A stretch of 64,000 nucleotides of DNA. Source: Oleispira sp963933055. GTDB taxonomy: Bacteria > Pseudomonadota > Gammaproteobacteria > Pseudomonadales > Oceanobacteraceae. Position 1 is the first letter of the stretch, and every line of letters begins with the position of its first letter. The position numbers and the translations under genes are program-made. The stretch covers positions 1 to 64,000 of the forward strand of contig CAWVSY010000004.1 in NCBI GenBank assembly GCA_963933055.1, given 5' to 3'. Below are positions 43,429 to 52,140 of this stretch, one piece after another. Under the pieces are notes generated by a model. The model searched no databases and had not been told where the DNA came from. It saw only the letters and a program-made list of their open reading frames with translations.

Positions 43429-44397
43429 ATGCAGGTTAAAGACATTTACGCGCTTATCGAGCAGGACTTTGCTGACGTCGATACACTGATTCGCGAACAG
43501 CTTTCTTCACGCGTTCCTCTGGTTGAAAAAATTGCCGATTACATCGTCTCCAGTGGTGGTAAGCGCTTGCGCCCTCTTCTGGTCATAATGACCGCTAAAG
43601 CCCTTGAATCATCAGGGTCTGAAGCCAATAAGCTCGCCGCTGTGATCGAATTCCTTCATACCGCCACACTGCTTCATGACGATGTTGTTGATACGTCTGA
43701 TATGCGCCGTGGAAATCCTACGGCCAATGAAAAATGGGGCAACGCTCCTAGTGTATTAGTCGGTGACTTTTTATATTCACGCTCATTCCAAATGATGGTC
43801 GAGCTGAAAAATCTGCAAGTAATGGACATTTTATCCAACTCCACCTGCGTCATCGCTGAAGGGGAAGTATTACAGTTAGTGAACTGTAAAAACCCAGATA
43901 CCAGCGAAGAACAATATATGGATGTTATCAAGGGTAAAACGGCGATGCTGTTTGAAGCCTCTACCCATTCTGCTGCTGTACTGTGTGGTGCTAATACTGA
44001 ACAAGAGCAAGCCTTAAAAGAATATGGCCATCATCTAGGCATGGCATTCCAATTGGTTGATGATGTATTGGATTACGAAGGTGATGCAGCAACCATGGGG
44101 AAAAACGTGGGAGATGACCTAGCCGAGGGTAAGGCCACTTTACCATTGATTCACGCCATGCGTGAAGGCAGCGAAGAGCAGGCTAAACTAATCCGCAAAG
44201 CCATCCGTAAAGGCGGCTTAGAAGACATTGACGCCATCTTAGAAATCGTTAAAACGTGTGGTTCATTAGAATATACCAAGACTATTGCGCGCAAACACGT
44301 TGAACTTGCGCAAGAATGTTTGAACCATTTGGTCGATACTGATGCCAAACAAGCACTACACAGCTTGGCGCGTATCGCCATTGAACGAAATACTTAA
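43429..44397 (+). CDS. ispB: Octaprenyl (polyprenyl) diphosphate synthase
   Basis: A 322-residue trans-prenyltransferase that makes the isoprenoid side chain of quinones. The two aspartate-rich motifs are present: LLHDDVVDTSDMRRG and QLVDDVLDYEGD. GGKRLRPLL binds the allylic substrate. Product length (C40 versus C45) cannot be decided from sequence here. It is divergent from rplU-rpmA, the conserved arrangement. Confidence 0.94.
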   Translation: MQVKDIYALIEQDFADVDTLIREQLSSRVPLVEKIADYIVSSGGKRLRPLLVIMTAKALESSGSEANKLAAVIEFLHTATLLHDDVVDTSDMRRGNPTANEKWGNAPSVLVGDFLYSRSFQMMVELKNLQVMDILSNSTCVIAEGEVLQLVNCKNPDTSEEQYMDVIKGKTAMLFEASTHSAAVLCGANTEQEQALKEYGHHLGMAFQLVDDVLDYEGDAATMGKNVGDDLAEGKATLPLIHAMREGSEEQAKLIRKAIRKGGLEDIDAILEIVKTCGSLEYTKTIARKHVELAQECLNHLVDTDAKQALHSLARIAIERNT

Positions 44398-44426
44398 GGT
44401 AATCATTCATCCCCAAGGATGATCAC

Positions 44427-44556
44427 TAAGGCTCCAAGGTTTGGCTGTAACGTATTATTCACCGAACAGCCGACCTAAGCAGGAGCCTTAATACTCCCTT
44501 AAGATTAAGCTGTTAACCTATTTGCAACTGAGCAGCTAAACTAAACAGGAGCCTTA
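44427..44556 (+). promoter_or_regulatory. Possible leader switch upstream of dsbD
   Basis: The leader has TAAGGCTCC (44427-44435) and two copies of CAGGAGCCTTAA (44480-44491 and 44546-44557). The second copy contains the dsbD ribosome site AGGAG. The first element is a 9-base complement to both copies, so it could pair either with the upstream decoy or with the ribosome site. Whether both lie on one transcript is not known. Confidence 0.4.
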
Positions 44557-44558
44557 AC

Positions 44559-46403
44559 ATGGCTTGGATCGTCTCTCGCTTTTCTTTTTTACCCGCACTT
44601 TTTTTATCGTTTATGACCGTCCTGGGCAGCAGCTCAGCATACGCAGGGGTTCTTGATAATCTAATCCAAGACGAACCCAAATTTCTACCTGTCAGCGAAG
44701 CCTTCCCATACCAAGTTGAACAGCAAGGTAGCGTACTCAATGTCACTTGGAACAGTGCGGATGAGTATTATCTATACAAAAAGAAGATTCATCTAAAGCA
44801 AGGTAAGCACAAATCCCAAGGAACCGAATTCTCTGAAGAAGGTATCCTTAAGCATGATAAAGCTTTTGGTGAAGTGATTGTTTTTTATGGACAGATCAAC
44901 ATTCAATTCGACCTTAAAGCTCTAACACCTAATACCGCTACTACTCTTGGCTTTCAAGGCTGTGCCGATGCAGGGCTTTGTTACCCTCCTCAAAAAATAG
45001 AACTGGATATCGATTGGCCAGCCGCTGCTGCATCAACCCATCAGCCACCAATATCGAAAACCGCTATTCGTGCAACCGCAGCTGAACCTTCAACTGAAAA
45101 TGAAAGCTGGATCGAAGGCAAATCCTGGCTCAGCGTCGTCGGCTTATTCTTCATCTTAGGACTAGGATTAACCTTCACACCTTGCGTATTGCCGATGGTG
45201 CCTATTTTAACCAGTATCGTTATTGGCCAACAAAAACACACGCCTAGCAAAGGTTTTGTTTTATCCACGACCTACGTTTTAGGTATGGCCATCACATATG
45301 CCGCCGCTGGCGTAACCGTAGGCTTACTCGGCGCAGGCGCAAACATTCAAGCGTGGATGCAAACCCCTTGGATTCTCACTATTTTCGCCATTTTATTCTT
45401 AGTGCTTTCATTATCTATGTTTGGTCTTTATGAGCTGCAGCTCCCTAGCGGCTTACGCAACCGCCTAAATAACATGAACCAAAAACAAAAAGGCGGCAGC
45501 TTAATCAGTGTTTTCTTAATGGGGATATTATCCGCGCTTGTCGTATCTCCGTGCGTTTCCGCCCCACTGGCCGGTGCTTTGGTCTACCTGAGTACAACAG
45601 GCGATGCCTGGTTAGGTGGCAGCGCTCTATTGGCCCTTGGTTTAGGCATGGGGACGCCATTAATCATTCTCGGCACTTCCGGCGCGTCAATGCTGCCGAA
45701 AGCGGGCGGCTGGATGGATCAGATTAAAGCCTTCTTTGGCATTCTATTAATTGGTGTGGCTATTTGGCTATTATCTCGCTTTTTAGACGCCGCATTGATC
45801 TTAGCGTTCTGGGGAATCTTAGCGATTATCTATGGGATTTATCTCGGTGCCATCGAGCCAATTGAAGCGGCGCAATCGGGCATAAAGCGCACCGTAAAAG
45901 GCCTAGCCTTTGTTATCTTAGTTTATGGTGTACTCGCCCTAATCGGCGCACTACAAGGTAATGATGATCCGCTTAAACCGCTTGCACCTACTCACGCCAC
46001 CAGCAGCAACCTGCAAAGTCATAGCAATGCCAGCCCTTTCAAAAACATCGAGAATAAAACCCAACTCGATGCTGCGATTAAGAACCACCTAGCCGCCAAC
46101 CCTAATGGTGCCGTTATGCTCGATTATTACGCAGATTGGTGCATCGCCTGCAAAGTCATGGAAAAAGCGGTTTTTCATCACGCGGACGTTCAGGCTCATT
46201 GGCCAGAATTATTATGGCTCCAAATTGATGTCACAGAGCAAACCCCTGAACAAGTTGAATTAATGACAGACTTCAATTTATTTGGCCCCCCTAGCCTGTT
46301 GTTTTTCACCACTAACGGCGAGCAAGATAAACTTAGAATTTTGGGTGAAATGCACAAAGAAGAATTTGTGACTCACTTGAATAAAGTAAAAGCGACCTTA
46401 TAA
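44559..46403 (+). CDS. dsbD: Thiol:disulfide interchange protein DsbD
   Basis: A 614-residue DsbD that carries electrons from cytoplasmic thioredoxin to periplasmic DsbC and cytochrome c maturation proteins. After a signal peptide (about 29 residues), the alpha domain has Cys in GCADAGLCYPP. The central membrane domain has eight helices with the redox cysteines in FTPCVLPMVPI and VSPCVSAPLAGA. The C-terminal thioredoxin-like gamma domain has DWCIACKVME. AGGAG lies 7 bases before the ATG, within a direct repeat. trxC follows 41 bp later, a functionally matched neighbour. Confidence 0.94.
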   Translation: MAWIVSRFSFLPALFLSFMTVLGSSSAYAGVLDNLIQDEPKFLPVSEAFPYQVEQQGSVLNVTWNSADEYYLYKKKIHLKQGKHKSQGTEFSEEGILKHDKAFGEVIVFYGQINIQFDLKALTPNTATTLGFQGCADAGLCYPPQKIELDIDWPAAAASTHQPPISKTAIRATAAEPSTENESWIEGKSWLSVVGLFFILGLGLTFTPCVLPMVPILTSIVIGQQKHTPSKGFVLSTTYVLGMAITYAAAGVTVGLLGAGANIQAWMQTPWILTIFAILFLVLSLSMFGLYELQLPSGLRNRLNNMNQKQKGGSLISVFLMGILSALVVSPCVSAPLAGALVYLSTTGDAWLGGSALLALGLGMGTPLIILGTSGASMLPKAGGWMDQIKAFFGILLIGVAIWLLSRFLDAALILAFWGILAIIYGIYLGAIEPIEAAQSGIKRTVKGLAFVILVYGVLALIGALQGNDDPLKPLAPTHATSSNLQSHSNASPFKNIENKTQLDAAIKNHLAANPNGAVMLDYYADWCIACKVMEKAVFHHADVQAHWPELLWLQIDVTEQTPEQVELMTDFNLFGPPSLLFFTTNGEQDKLRILGEMHKEEFVTHLNKVKATL

Positions 46404-46444
46404 CTAGATATAACCAAACTGGAATATAGATTAAAGGCCCACTT

Positions 46445-46882
46445 ATGCTTATTGTTTGCTCTCATTGTCACGCGACCAACCGCATCCCTGAAGACCGAAA
46501 AGCCAGCGAAGGCCAATGTGGCCAATGCAAGCAAGCAATTTGGCAAGGAAAGCCCGTTGATCTAACAGAGGGCCAGTTCTCAAAATACACCAGCAAAAAT
46601 GATATGCCCGTGGTTGTCGATTTCTGGGCAAGCTGGTGTGGCCCTTGTAAGGCAATGGCACCTGCTTATGCTCAAGTCGCTCATCAAATGAAAGACCAAG
46701 CCCTGTTTGCAAAAGTGAATACCGAGAATGCTCAGCAGCTCGGAGCACAATTAAATATTCGTAGCATCCCTACCCTTGCAGTCTTTCGTAATGGTAAAGA
46801 AGTAGATCGTATTGCAGGTGCACTGCCCGTGAATCAGCTACAGCAATGGGTGCAGCAAGCCTTATTAAAAATGCCTTCATAA
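46445..46882 (+). CDS. trxC: Thioredoxin 2
   Basis: A 145-residue TrxC. The N-terminal zinc-binding segment has two CxxC pairs (CSHC and CGQC), which distinguishes it from TrxA. The thioredoxin fold has the active site WCGPC and the cis-proline in RSIPTLAVF. In E. coli TrxC is induced by oxidative stress. Here it follows dsbD closely and is probably cotranscribed, so it may feed reductant to DsbD. Confidence 0.93.
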   Translation: MLIVCSHCHATNRIPEDRKASEGQCGQCKQAIWQGKPVDLTEGQFSKYTSKNDMPVVVDFWASWCGPCKAMAPAYAQVAHQMKDQALFAKVNTENAQQLGAQLNIRSIPTLAVFRNGKEVDRIAGALPVNQLQQWVQQALLKMPS

Positions 46883-46981
46883 CTTTTGCATATTCTTGAG
46901 CTACATCAAGTAAAAATATTGATAAAGGTCTACTCTTAAATCAACAAAGAGATCACAAGAATAGATTAATAAGGATACGCA

Positions 46982-47227
46982 ATGAGCATTGAAAACCATA
47001 ACTTGCACCATGAATTCCCTCAACACAAAGAGCGCATTCACGAATTAAAAATGAATGATCGTCACTTTGCACGCTTCTTTGATGAATATCATGATGTAGA
47101 CCGTGAAGTGCGTAAAATTGAAGAAGGTGCTGAAGCATCATCCGATCAACGTTTAGAAACGTTAAAATTACGCCGCTTGAAATTGAAAGATGATTTGCTG
47201 GCGATATTAGAAACAACAAGCGCTTAG
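46982..47227 (+). CDS. YdcH-family (DUF465) small protein
   Basis: An 81-residue, highly charged, His-rich and helical protein of the YdcH/DUF465 type. The signature is HEFPQHKERIHELKMNDRHFARFFDEYHDVDREVRKIE. The family is predicted to form a helical hairpin; its function is not known. A short spacer of 99 bp follows trxC, and its own promoter is likely. Confidence 0.85.
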   Translation: MSIENHNLHHEFPQHKERIHELKMNDRHFARFFDEYHDVDREVRKIEEGAEASSDQRLETLKLRRLKLKDDLLAILETTSA

Positions 47228-47261
47228 TTCTTCGTGTAATTACTACGAATATTGTCTAAGA

Positions 47262-47298
47262 CTAAGATGCCTCAATACCGTTAATTGAAGCGTCTTAG
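47262..47298. terminator. Hairpin between convergent ydcH-like and GGDEF genes
   Basis: A 15-bp imperfect stem (CTAAGATGCCTCAAT with ATTGAAGCGTCTTAG, two wobble pairs) around a seven-base loop, followed by a T-rich stretch. It probably terminates the plus-strand gene. Confidence 0.5.
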
Positions 47299-47339
47299 GA
47301 TATTTTACGTCATAGAATATAAGTACATCATAAAATAAA

Positions 47340-48827
47340 TCACATCATAGTGGTTTTATTACGCCCGTCATTTTTCGATAAATACAAAGCAACATCTGCA
47401 TGATCAAATAAGATTTCGGTATCTGAATCCTTAGAGTATTTAGCACAGCCAATACTCACGGTATATTGACAGCCTTTTAATTTAGACTGCTCAGCAATAT
47501 ACATACGTATTTTCTCACACACGTTCAAAGCACCTTCTGCGCAAGTATCTTCTAGGATAAGTAGAAACTCCTCACCTCCCCAGCGCCCAATGAAATCCGT
47601 TTCACGAATATTCTCTTGTAAATATTTCGCCGAATCGATTAAGACAGAATCACCAAATGAATGGCCAAACTTATCATTAATTTTCTTAAAATAATCAATA
47701 TCGATAATCGCCATATAGAGATCAGTATCTTGACGCTTAGACCTTAAAATAGCTTCATTTAAGAACCCATCAATGGATCTACGATTTGGTAACTGCGTGA
47801 GTGGATCAAAGTTAGCATCGTGTATTTGCTTAACTTCATCTGATATGTCTTTAACAACGACAATCGCTTCTTTAACCCCACCTTGAGAGTAAGTCGCAAT
47901 AGAAATGTTAGCGGGGAAAACTTCACCATTTAAGCGCTGTGCATTAAATTGCCCACCCCGCTGATGCATCGGTACTGTTCTTTCAGATGACTGAAATTCT
48001 TCCCTGTACTTTTTGTGGTGTTTGGATATTGCATCTGGGGTTAACTGATCAATATTAATATCGGTAAAGGTATTTTTATCCAGGCCAAATGTTTCAAGAG
48101 CAATCTTGTTCGCAGAAGATATATAGCCATCCTCATTCACGGCAATAATTGATAGTGGGGCTAAATCAAATAAAATTCCAATACGTTTAAATTGAAAAAT
48201 ATTTTTATTAAGAATAAAAACGATATAAAAAATTGATGCGATCACCAGCAAAATAATAAAAAAGAAAATACCCAGAATTGATTGTTTGAATGTATCAACC
48301 GTTTCTGCAGAAGACTTCGCGATTTTCTTATAGACACTTCTATTCGAGCTAATCAGGGCTGATATAGACTGAAGTGCAGAAAAATCATTAACCCGTACTT
48401 GCTCGTCGATTAATTCAGCAGACAGGCCTTGGTTAATTAACGATTTTATTAACGTCACATTGCCATAGTATTCCGCTAAGACAGCATCAACATCCAATAA
48501 CAACTCATCGCCAACAGGGTATATCTCTCTATAATTATGAATAAGTTCTCTAGCGCGAGCTATTTGAGCCGATGATTGCTCTAATGCGCTAATATCTTTT
48601 CTCAAGATTGAGTTTTTATAGTTGTGAATAAAACCGCCAAAACCAATGTTAGTAACGATTTCTTGCAAAAGCTCTGACCGCTTTATTTCATTTTCAGAAT
48701 GAATTAACCAATCACCACTTTGCTTATCTGCAATTGACTGCAAATACATCGTAGCAAGGATCAAAGAAAGAAAAGTAAAAAAGCCAACGAGGTAGATCGT
48801 TGGCTTAGTATTCGCATAGTTAATCAT
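47340..48827 (-). CDS. Membrane PAS-GGDEF diguanylate cyclase
   Basis: A 495-residue membrane sensor. Transmembrane helices at about residues 9-30 and 187-210 frame a helical periplasmic sensor of about 155 residues. A PAS domain follows (about 218-330; LAPLSIIAVNEDGYISSAN), then a GGDEF domain with active site GGEEF. The RxxD inhibitory site is intact five residues before it (RETD), so product inhibition by c-di-GMP is expected. It should synthesise c-di-GMP in response to an unknown periplasmic signal. Confidence 0.9.
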   Translation of the reverse strand: MINYANTKPTIYLVGFFTFLSLILATMYLQSIADKQSGDWLIHSENEIKRSELLQEIVTNIGFGGFIHNYKNSILRKDISALEQSSAQIARARELIHNYREIYPVGDELLLDVDAVLAEYYGNVTLIKSLINQGLSAELIDEQVRVNDFSALQSISALISSNRSVYKKIAKSSAETVDTFKQSILGIFFFIILLVIASIFYIVFILNKNIFQFKRIGILFDLAPLSIIAVNEDGYISSANKIALETFGLDKNTFTDINIDQLTPDAISKHHKKYREEFQSSERTVPMHQRGGQFNAQRLNGEVFPANISIATYSQGGVKEAIVVVKDISDEVKQIHDANFDPLTQLPNRRSIDGFLNEAILRSKRQDTDLYMAIIDIDYFKKINDKFGHSFGDSVLIDSAKYLQENIRETDFIGRWGGEEFLLILEDTCAEGALNVCEKIRMYIAEQSKLKGCQYTVSIGCAKYSKDSDTEILFDHADVALYLSKNDGRNKTTMM

Positions 48828-48968
48828 ATTGGTCGTTACATAAGCCCATTTGGTTGCTAACCACTACTATCCATATTAGTTGATATGTGTGCTTACTAAA
48901 GAATCTTTAATGATTACACTCTAATTATGCAAATTAGCTCTAAACCAATCAATCTTTATTAGTATTAC

Positions 48969-49934
48969 CTATATATGATTCAGCAACATAAGCTCACCAG
49001 GATGAGGCTTAAGATAGAAAGAATTTTCTATATAGCCTTTCGGATGTCGGCGAAAATGGTGTCTAAATAAAGTAATTGGCACAATCAATGGCAATAAGAA
49101 TTTCTGGTAATTTTCAATGGTTAAGCGCAATTCTTCCTTATCGCCAGCGTCCAAATCATTTTTAAGATAGCCTTGAATATGCTGCAATGTATTCACATGA
49201 TTTTTGCGTGTCGCTATCGACTTTAACAGCGTCATCATCAAACCAAGGTATTCAAGTGCAAGTGTTTCAATATCCTGATCGCTATTGGCCAATGAAGCAC
49301 CTAAAGTACGACCCAAGTTTTGATTATGACTCATGAAAATATACTTATGCTGAGCGTGAAATGCCTGCAAGCCAGCCAACGTAAAACCATCGTGCTCCAT
49401 TTCCTGCCAGCGCGCATAAATATAGACTCGCTGAATAAAATTCTCACGCAGCATAGGATCAGACAACCTGCCCTCTTCCTCGATGGGTAAATGAGGAAAA
49501 TTATCCATTAAGCGCTTAGCATAAAGACCAATACCCGATTTTTCAGCCATTTGGCCTTTTTCTATTCCTTTATACACCTTAACACGCTCCATACCGCAGC
49601 TTGGAGAGTCTTTCTTTAAGATATAACCACTCAGCTCGGCAATCCAGTCTTTTTGCTCCTCAGCACACTGATACAGCTCTTCAGTCACATCCAAATCTGG
49701 ACTTTTAGTTCCGACACAACGAATGTCGTCATCGACGGTTACCAAACGTATAGTCTCTCTTGGAATTCCCAAACCAATGCTCACTTCAGGGCAAAAAGGC
49801 GTAAATTCAAAATAGTCACTTAAGGTATCCGTAACGTACGAGTTTTTTTTATGGCCAGAGTCAAAGCGCACTTTTTCGCCCATTAAACAGCTACTAATAC
49901 CAATTTTTATTTTGTTGATAACTTCTGCATTCAT
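48969..49934 (-). CDS. DUF523-DUF1722 protein (YbgA-like)
   Basis: A 321-residue two-domain protein. DUF523 spans about residues 8-165, with the conserved cysteines in GISSCLMGEKVRFDSGHK, FTPFCPEVSIGLGIPRE and KDSPSCGMERVK. DUF1722 (YbgA-like) spans about 190-305 (AHKYIFMSHNQNLGRTLG and FRHHFRR). The fusion is common in proteobacteria, often near photolyase genes, though none is seen here. DUF523 proteins may act in thiolated-nucleoside metabolism, but I would not assign a reaction. Confidence 0.85.
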   Translation of the reverse strand: MNAEVINKIKIGISSCLMGEKVRFDSGHKKNSYVTDTLSDYFEFTPFCPEVSIGLGIPRETIRLVTVDDDIRCVGTKSPDLDVTEELYQCAEEQKDWIAELSGYILKKDSPSCGMERVKVYKGIEKGQMAEKSGIGLYAKRLMDNFPHLPIEEEGRLSDPMLRENFIQRVYIYARWQEMEHDGFTLAGLQAFHAQHKYIFMSHNQNLGRTLGASLANSDQDIETLALEYLGLMMTLLKSIATRKNHVNTLQHIQGYLKNDLDAGDKEELRLTIENYQKFLLPLIVPITLFRHHFRRHPKGYIENSFYLKPHPGELMLLNHI

Positions 49935-50063
49935 CTTAACTGACCTAAATAAATAATGAATAAATACGCAATAGAAAGCACTTCAGATCACCCAGCAAGC
50001 TCAAACTGTCAAAAGGTGATCAACAAGGCTACCACACCTAAATTCAGAACGAACATTTAGTGG

Positions 50064-51233
50064 CTACACAGCCTTGGAAGAAGGGGGGCTGATAATGCGA
50101 TTACAGACTCTATTACGGCCCTGATCTTTAGCATCATACAACGCTGAATCCGCTGAAATCAGCAATTTCTCGGCATCACAAATCGCATCGGATACCCTAC
50201 ATTGACTTGCACCAATACTAATCGTTAATGGTACGGGAACGTCTTTTACACATACGCTAATAGATTCTATTGAATGACGAATTTGCTCTGCAAGATTTAA
50301 ACAATGAGCATCATCAGTATTGGCAATGATAATCGCGAACTCCTCGCCCCCATATCGTGCAACGGTATCACTAATACGCTTTACTGACTTCTGTAAACAG
50401 TTTGCTACCTCAATTAAACAAGCGTCACCGGCAATATGGCCATGTTCATCATTAACATCTTTAAAGTGATCAATATCGATGATTAATAGCGCCACAGAGC
50501 CATTGGTTCGCTGCGCTCGCTGCAATTCCTCTTCCAGCTGAAAATCAAAATAACGTCGATTTCGAACCCCTGTTAAACCATCAGTATTACTCATTTCCTC
50601 CAGCTGCAAATTACTAATACATGCCTGCATATATTCCCGGGAAGGGTTAATGGTCACCCACAATAAAGCAACGATATAAACAATAACGATAGAAACCTTA
50701 TCAATAATTAACTGCTCGGCGATAAAGAATTCGACCAATAAAATAGGCACCATCATGCACAAAACATAAATATAAACATAAAATCGTGACAGTGAAAAAG
50801 AAAGCGCGCCACCAGCACTCAAGCCAATGGTAGCAAATAGGATAAGATCTTGATGGGCCAATAAAGGGGTTTGTAAATACGAGCAAGCTGCCATTATGCC
50901 CCATGTGAGACAACTAGAAAATAAGCCCATCGTGATGTAAAAACGACAGATTTTCGTTTGTTCAATGTTCTGTTTAGCGAGATAAAGAAAATAAGAACGC
51001 AAACCGACAGCAAAGATAAAAGCAATGCTAAAGCTGACTAACCACGGCGTAGCCTCTCCACCCGTATCCTTCATAAATACGAGCGAAGCCACACATATCC
51101 ATAGCAACAATACAATCAGAGACCCAGGCATTGAGCGTGCAATCAAATCATTACTGATTTGAATATCACAGCGCCGCTTCTGCGCAGCGTTCAACTCATC
51201 AAACGAGGCTACTTTAAAGTATTTATTTTCCAA
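50064..51233 (-). CDS. Membrane GGDEF diguanylate cyclase
   Basis: A cyclase of up to 389 residues. An N-terminal block of about six transmembrane helices (about residues 37-205) is followed by a GGDEF domain (about 220-375) with active site GGEEF and an intact RxxD inhibitory site (RISD, five residues before). The first codon is TTG at 51233, and no ATG occurs before residue 36, at the edge of the first membrane helix, so the start is uncertain. It is the second of two cyclases within 4 kb, near an EAL phosphodiesterase. Confidence 0.85.
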   Translation of the reverse strand: MENKYFKVASFDELNAAQKRRCDIQISNDLIARSMPGSLIVLLLWICVASLVFMKDTGGEATPWLVSFSIAFIFAVGLRSYFLYLAKQNIEQTKICRFYITMGLFSSCLTWGIMAACSYLQTPLLAHQDLILFATIGLSAGGALSFSLSRFYVYIYVLCMMVPILLVEFFIAEQLIIDKVSIVIVYIVALLWVTINPSREYMQACISNLQLEEMSNTDGLTGVRNRRYFDFQLEEELQRAQRTNGSVALLIIDIDHFKDVNDEHGHIAGDACLIEVANCLQKSVKRISDTVARYGGEEFAIIIANTDDAHCLNLAEQIRHSIESISVCVKDVPVPLTISIGASQCRVSDAICDAEKLLISADSALYDAKDQGRNRVCNRIISPPSSKAV

Positions 51234-51375
51234 AACTTAGGATACCTAAAATCATTATTTCTAAACGCTATAAAACGTTTATCGCAAAGGTATAACAAGT
51301 GTAGTTGAGATTCGATAGGTGTGACGCTAATGTTTCTTGCCATGAAACGGGCGCTTTAGACAAATAAAAAGGGGA

Positions 51376-51405
51376 GAAAAACAGGCTACGATACTCAATA
51401 GCCTG
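51376..51405 (-). terminator. Intrinsic terminator of efpL
   Basis: On the minus strand, CAGGCTA ... TAGCCTG stem with a ten-base loop followed by TTTTTCTC, 30 bp after the efpL stop. Confidence 0.75.
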
Positions 51406-51434
51406 CCTTTTTAACGCATAAACTGCAAAGTCGC

Positions 51435-52001
51435 TTATGCACGACTTACGAACTTACGCTCTTCTACATTCACTTTAATCATTTCACCCGTAGAAATATG
51501 CTCAGGAACCTGAACCGTCAACCCGGTAGACAGTAGCGCAGGCTTAGTACGCGCTGTCGCAGATCCGCCCTTTAAAGAAGGGTCTGTTTCAGTGATTTCA
51601 AGATCAACTGTCGCAGGAAGTTGTAAGCCTACTGGCGCATCATTAACAATCACAATCAACAAACCTTCTGTTGATTCGCTGATGAATAACAGCTCATCTT
51701 CAATATTCTCTTTGTTCAAGCTGAACGCCGTATAATCTTCACTATCCATAAAGACATACTCATTACCATCAGAATAAGAGAAAGTTACTGGGCGGCGTAC
51801 CAAGTCCGCAAAGTTCAACATATCAGAATCTTTGAACTGCTCGTCAATCTTATTACCTGTTACCACATCGTACATACGCATACGATAAATACTGCCACCG
51901 GCACGGCCCTGAGGCACAGAGCGCTCAATGTCTCTTACCATGTATACATTACCGTTATATTCAACAGCTGCATTCTTTTTAATATCACTCGCTTTAGGCA
52001 T
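51435..52001 (-). CDS. efpL: Elongation factor P-like protein EfpL (YeiP)
   Basis: A 188-residue EF-P paralogue that relieves ribosome stalling at proline-rich and related motifs. The start MPKASDIKKN, the strands NEYVFMDSEDY, and the C-terminal TKPALLSTGLTVQVPEHISTGE match EfpL/YeiP. The domain I loop carries Arg33 (VPQGRAGG) instead of the modified Lys34 of EF-P, as in E. coli EfpL, so no EpmA-type lysine modification is needed. The ATG at 52001 is chosen because it gives the conserved N-terminus; an in-frame extension upstream is not supported. It is divergent from the sigma factor gene. Confidence 0.9.
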   Translation of the reverse strand: MPKASDIKKNAAVEYNGNVYMVRDIERSVPQGRAGGSIYRMRMYDVVTGNKIDEQFKDSDMLNFADLVRRPVTFSYSDGNEYVFMDSEDYTAFSLNKENIEDELLFISESTEGLLIVIVNDAPVGLQLPATVDLEITETDPSLKGGSATARTKPALLSTGLTVQVPEHISTGEMIKVNVEERKFVSRA

Positions 52002-52096
52002 AACTTTCAACTCTAGATATAAATATAAGGCCATTATAATCAGCTAATGATGCAATAGCTACTCACCAATACAGCAGAATCAAGCATCCAATCGTC

Positions 52097-52122
52097 GGTC
52101 TAATGCGTATAATTTATAGACC
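52097..52122 (+). promoter_or_regulatory. Promoter with flanking inverted repeat, sigma factor gene
   Basis: A consensus -10, TATAAT (52108-52113), lies inside an inverted repeat GGTCTA (52097) and TAGACC (52117). No good -35 is seen. A protein bound to the palindrome would cover the -10, about 28 bp before the ATG. Confidence 0.5.
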
Positions 52123-52140
52123 AATTAGATGGGCATAACC

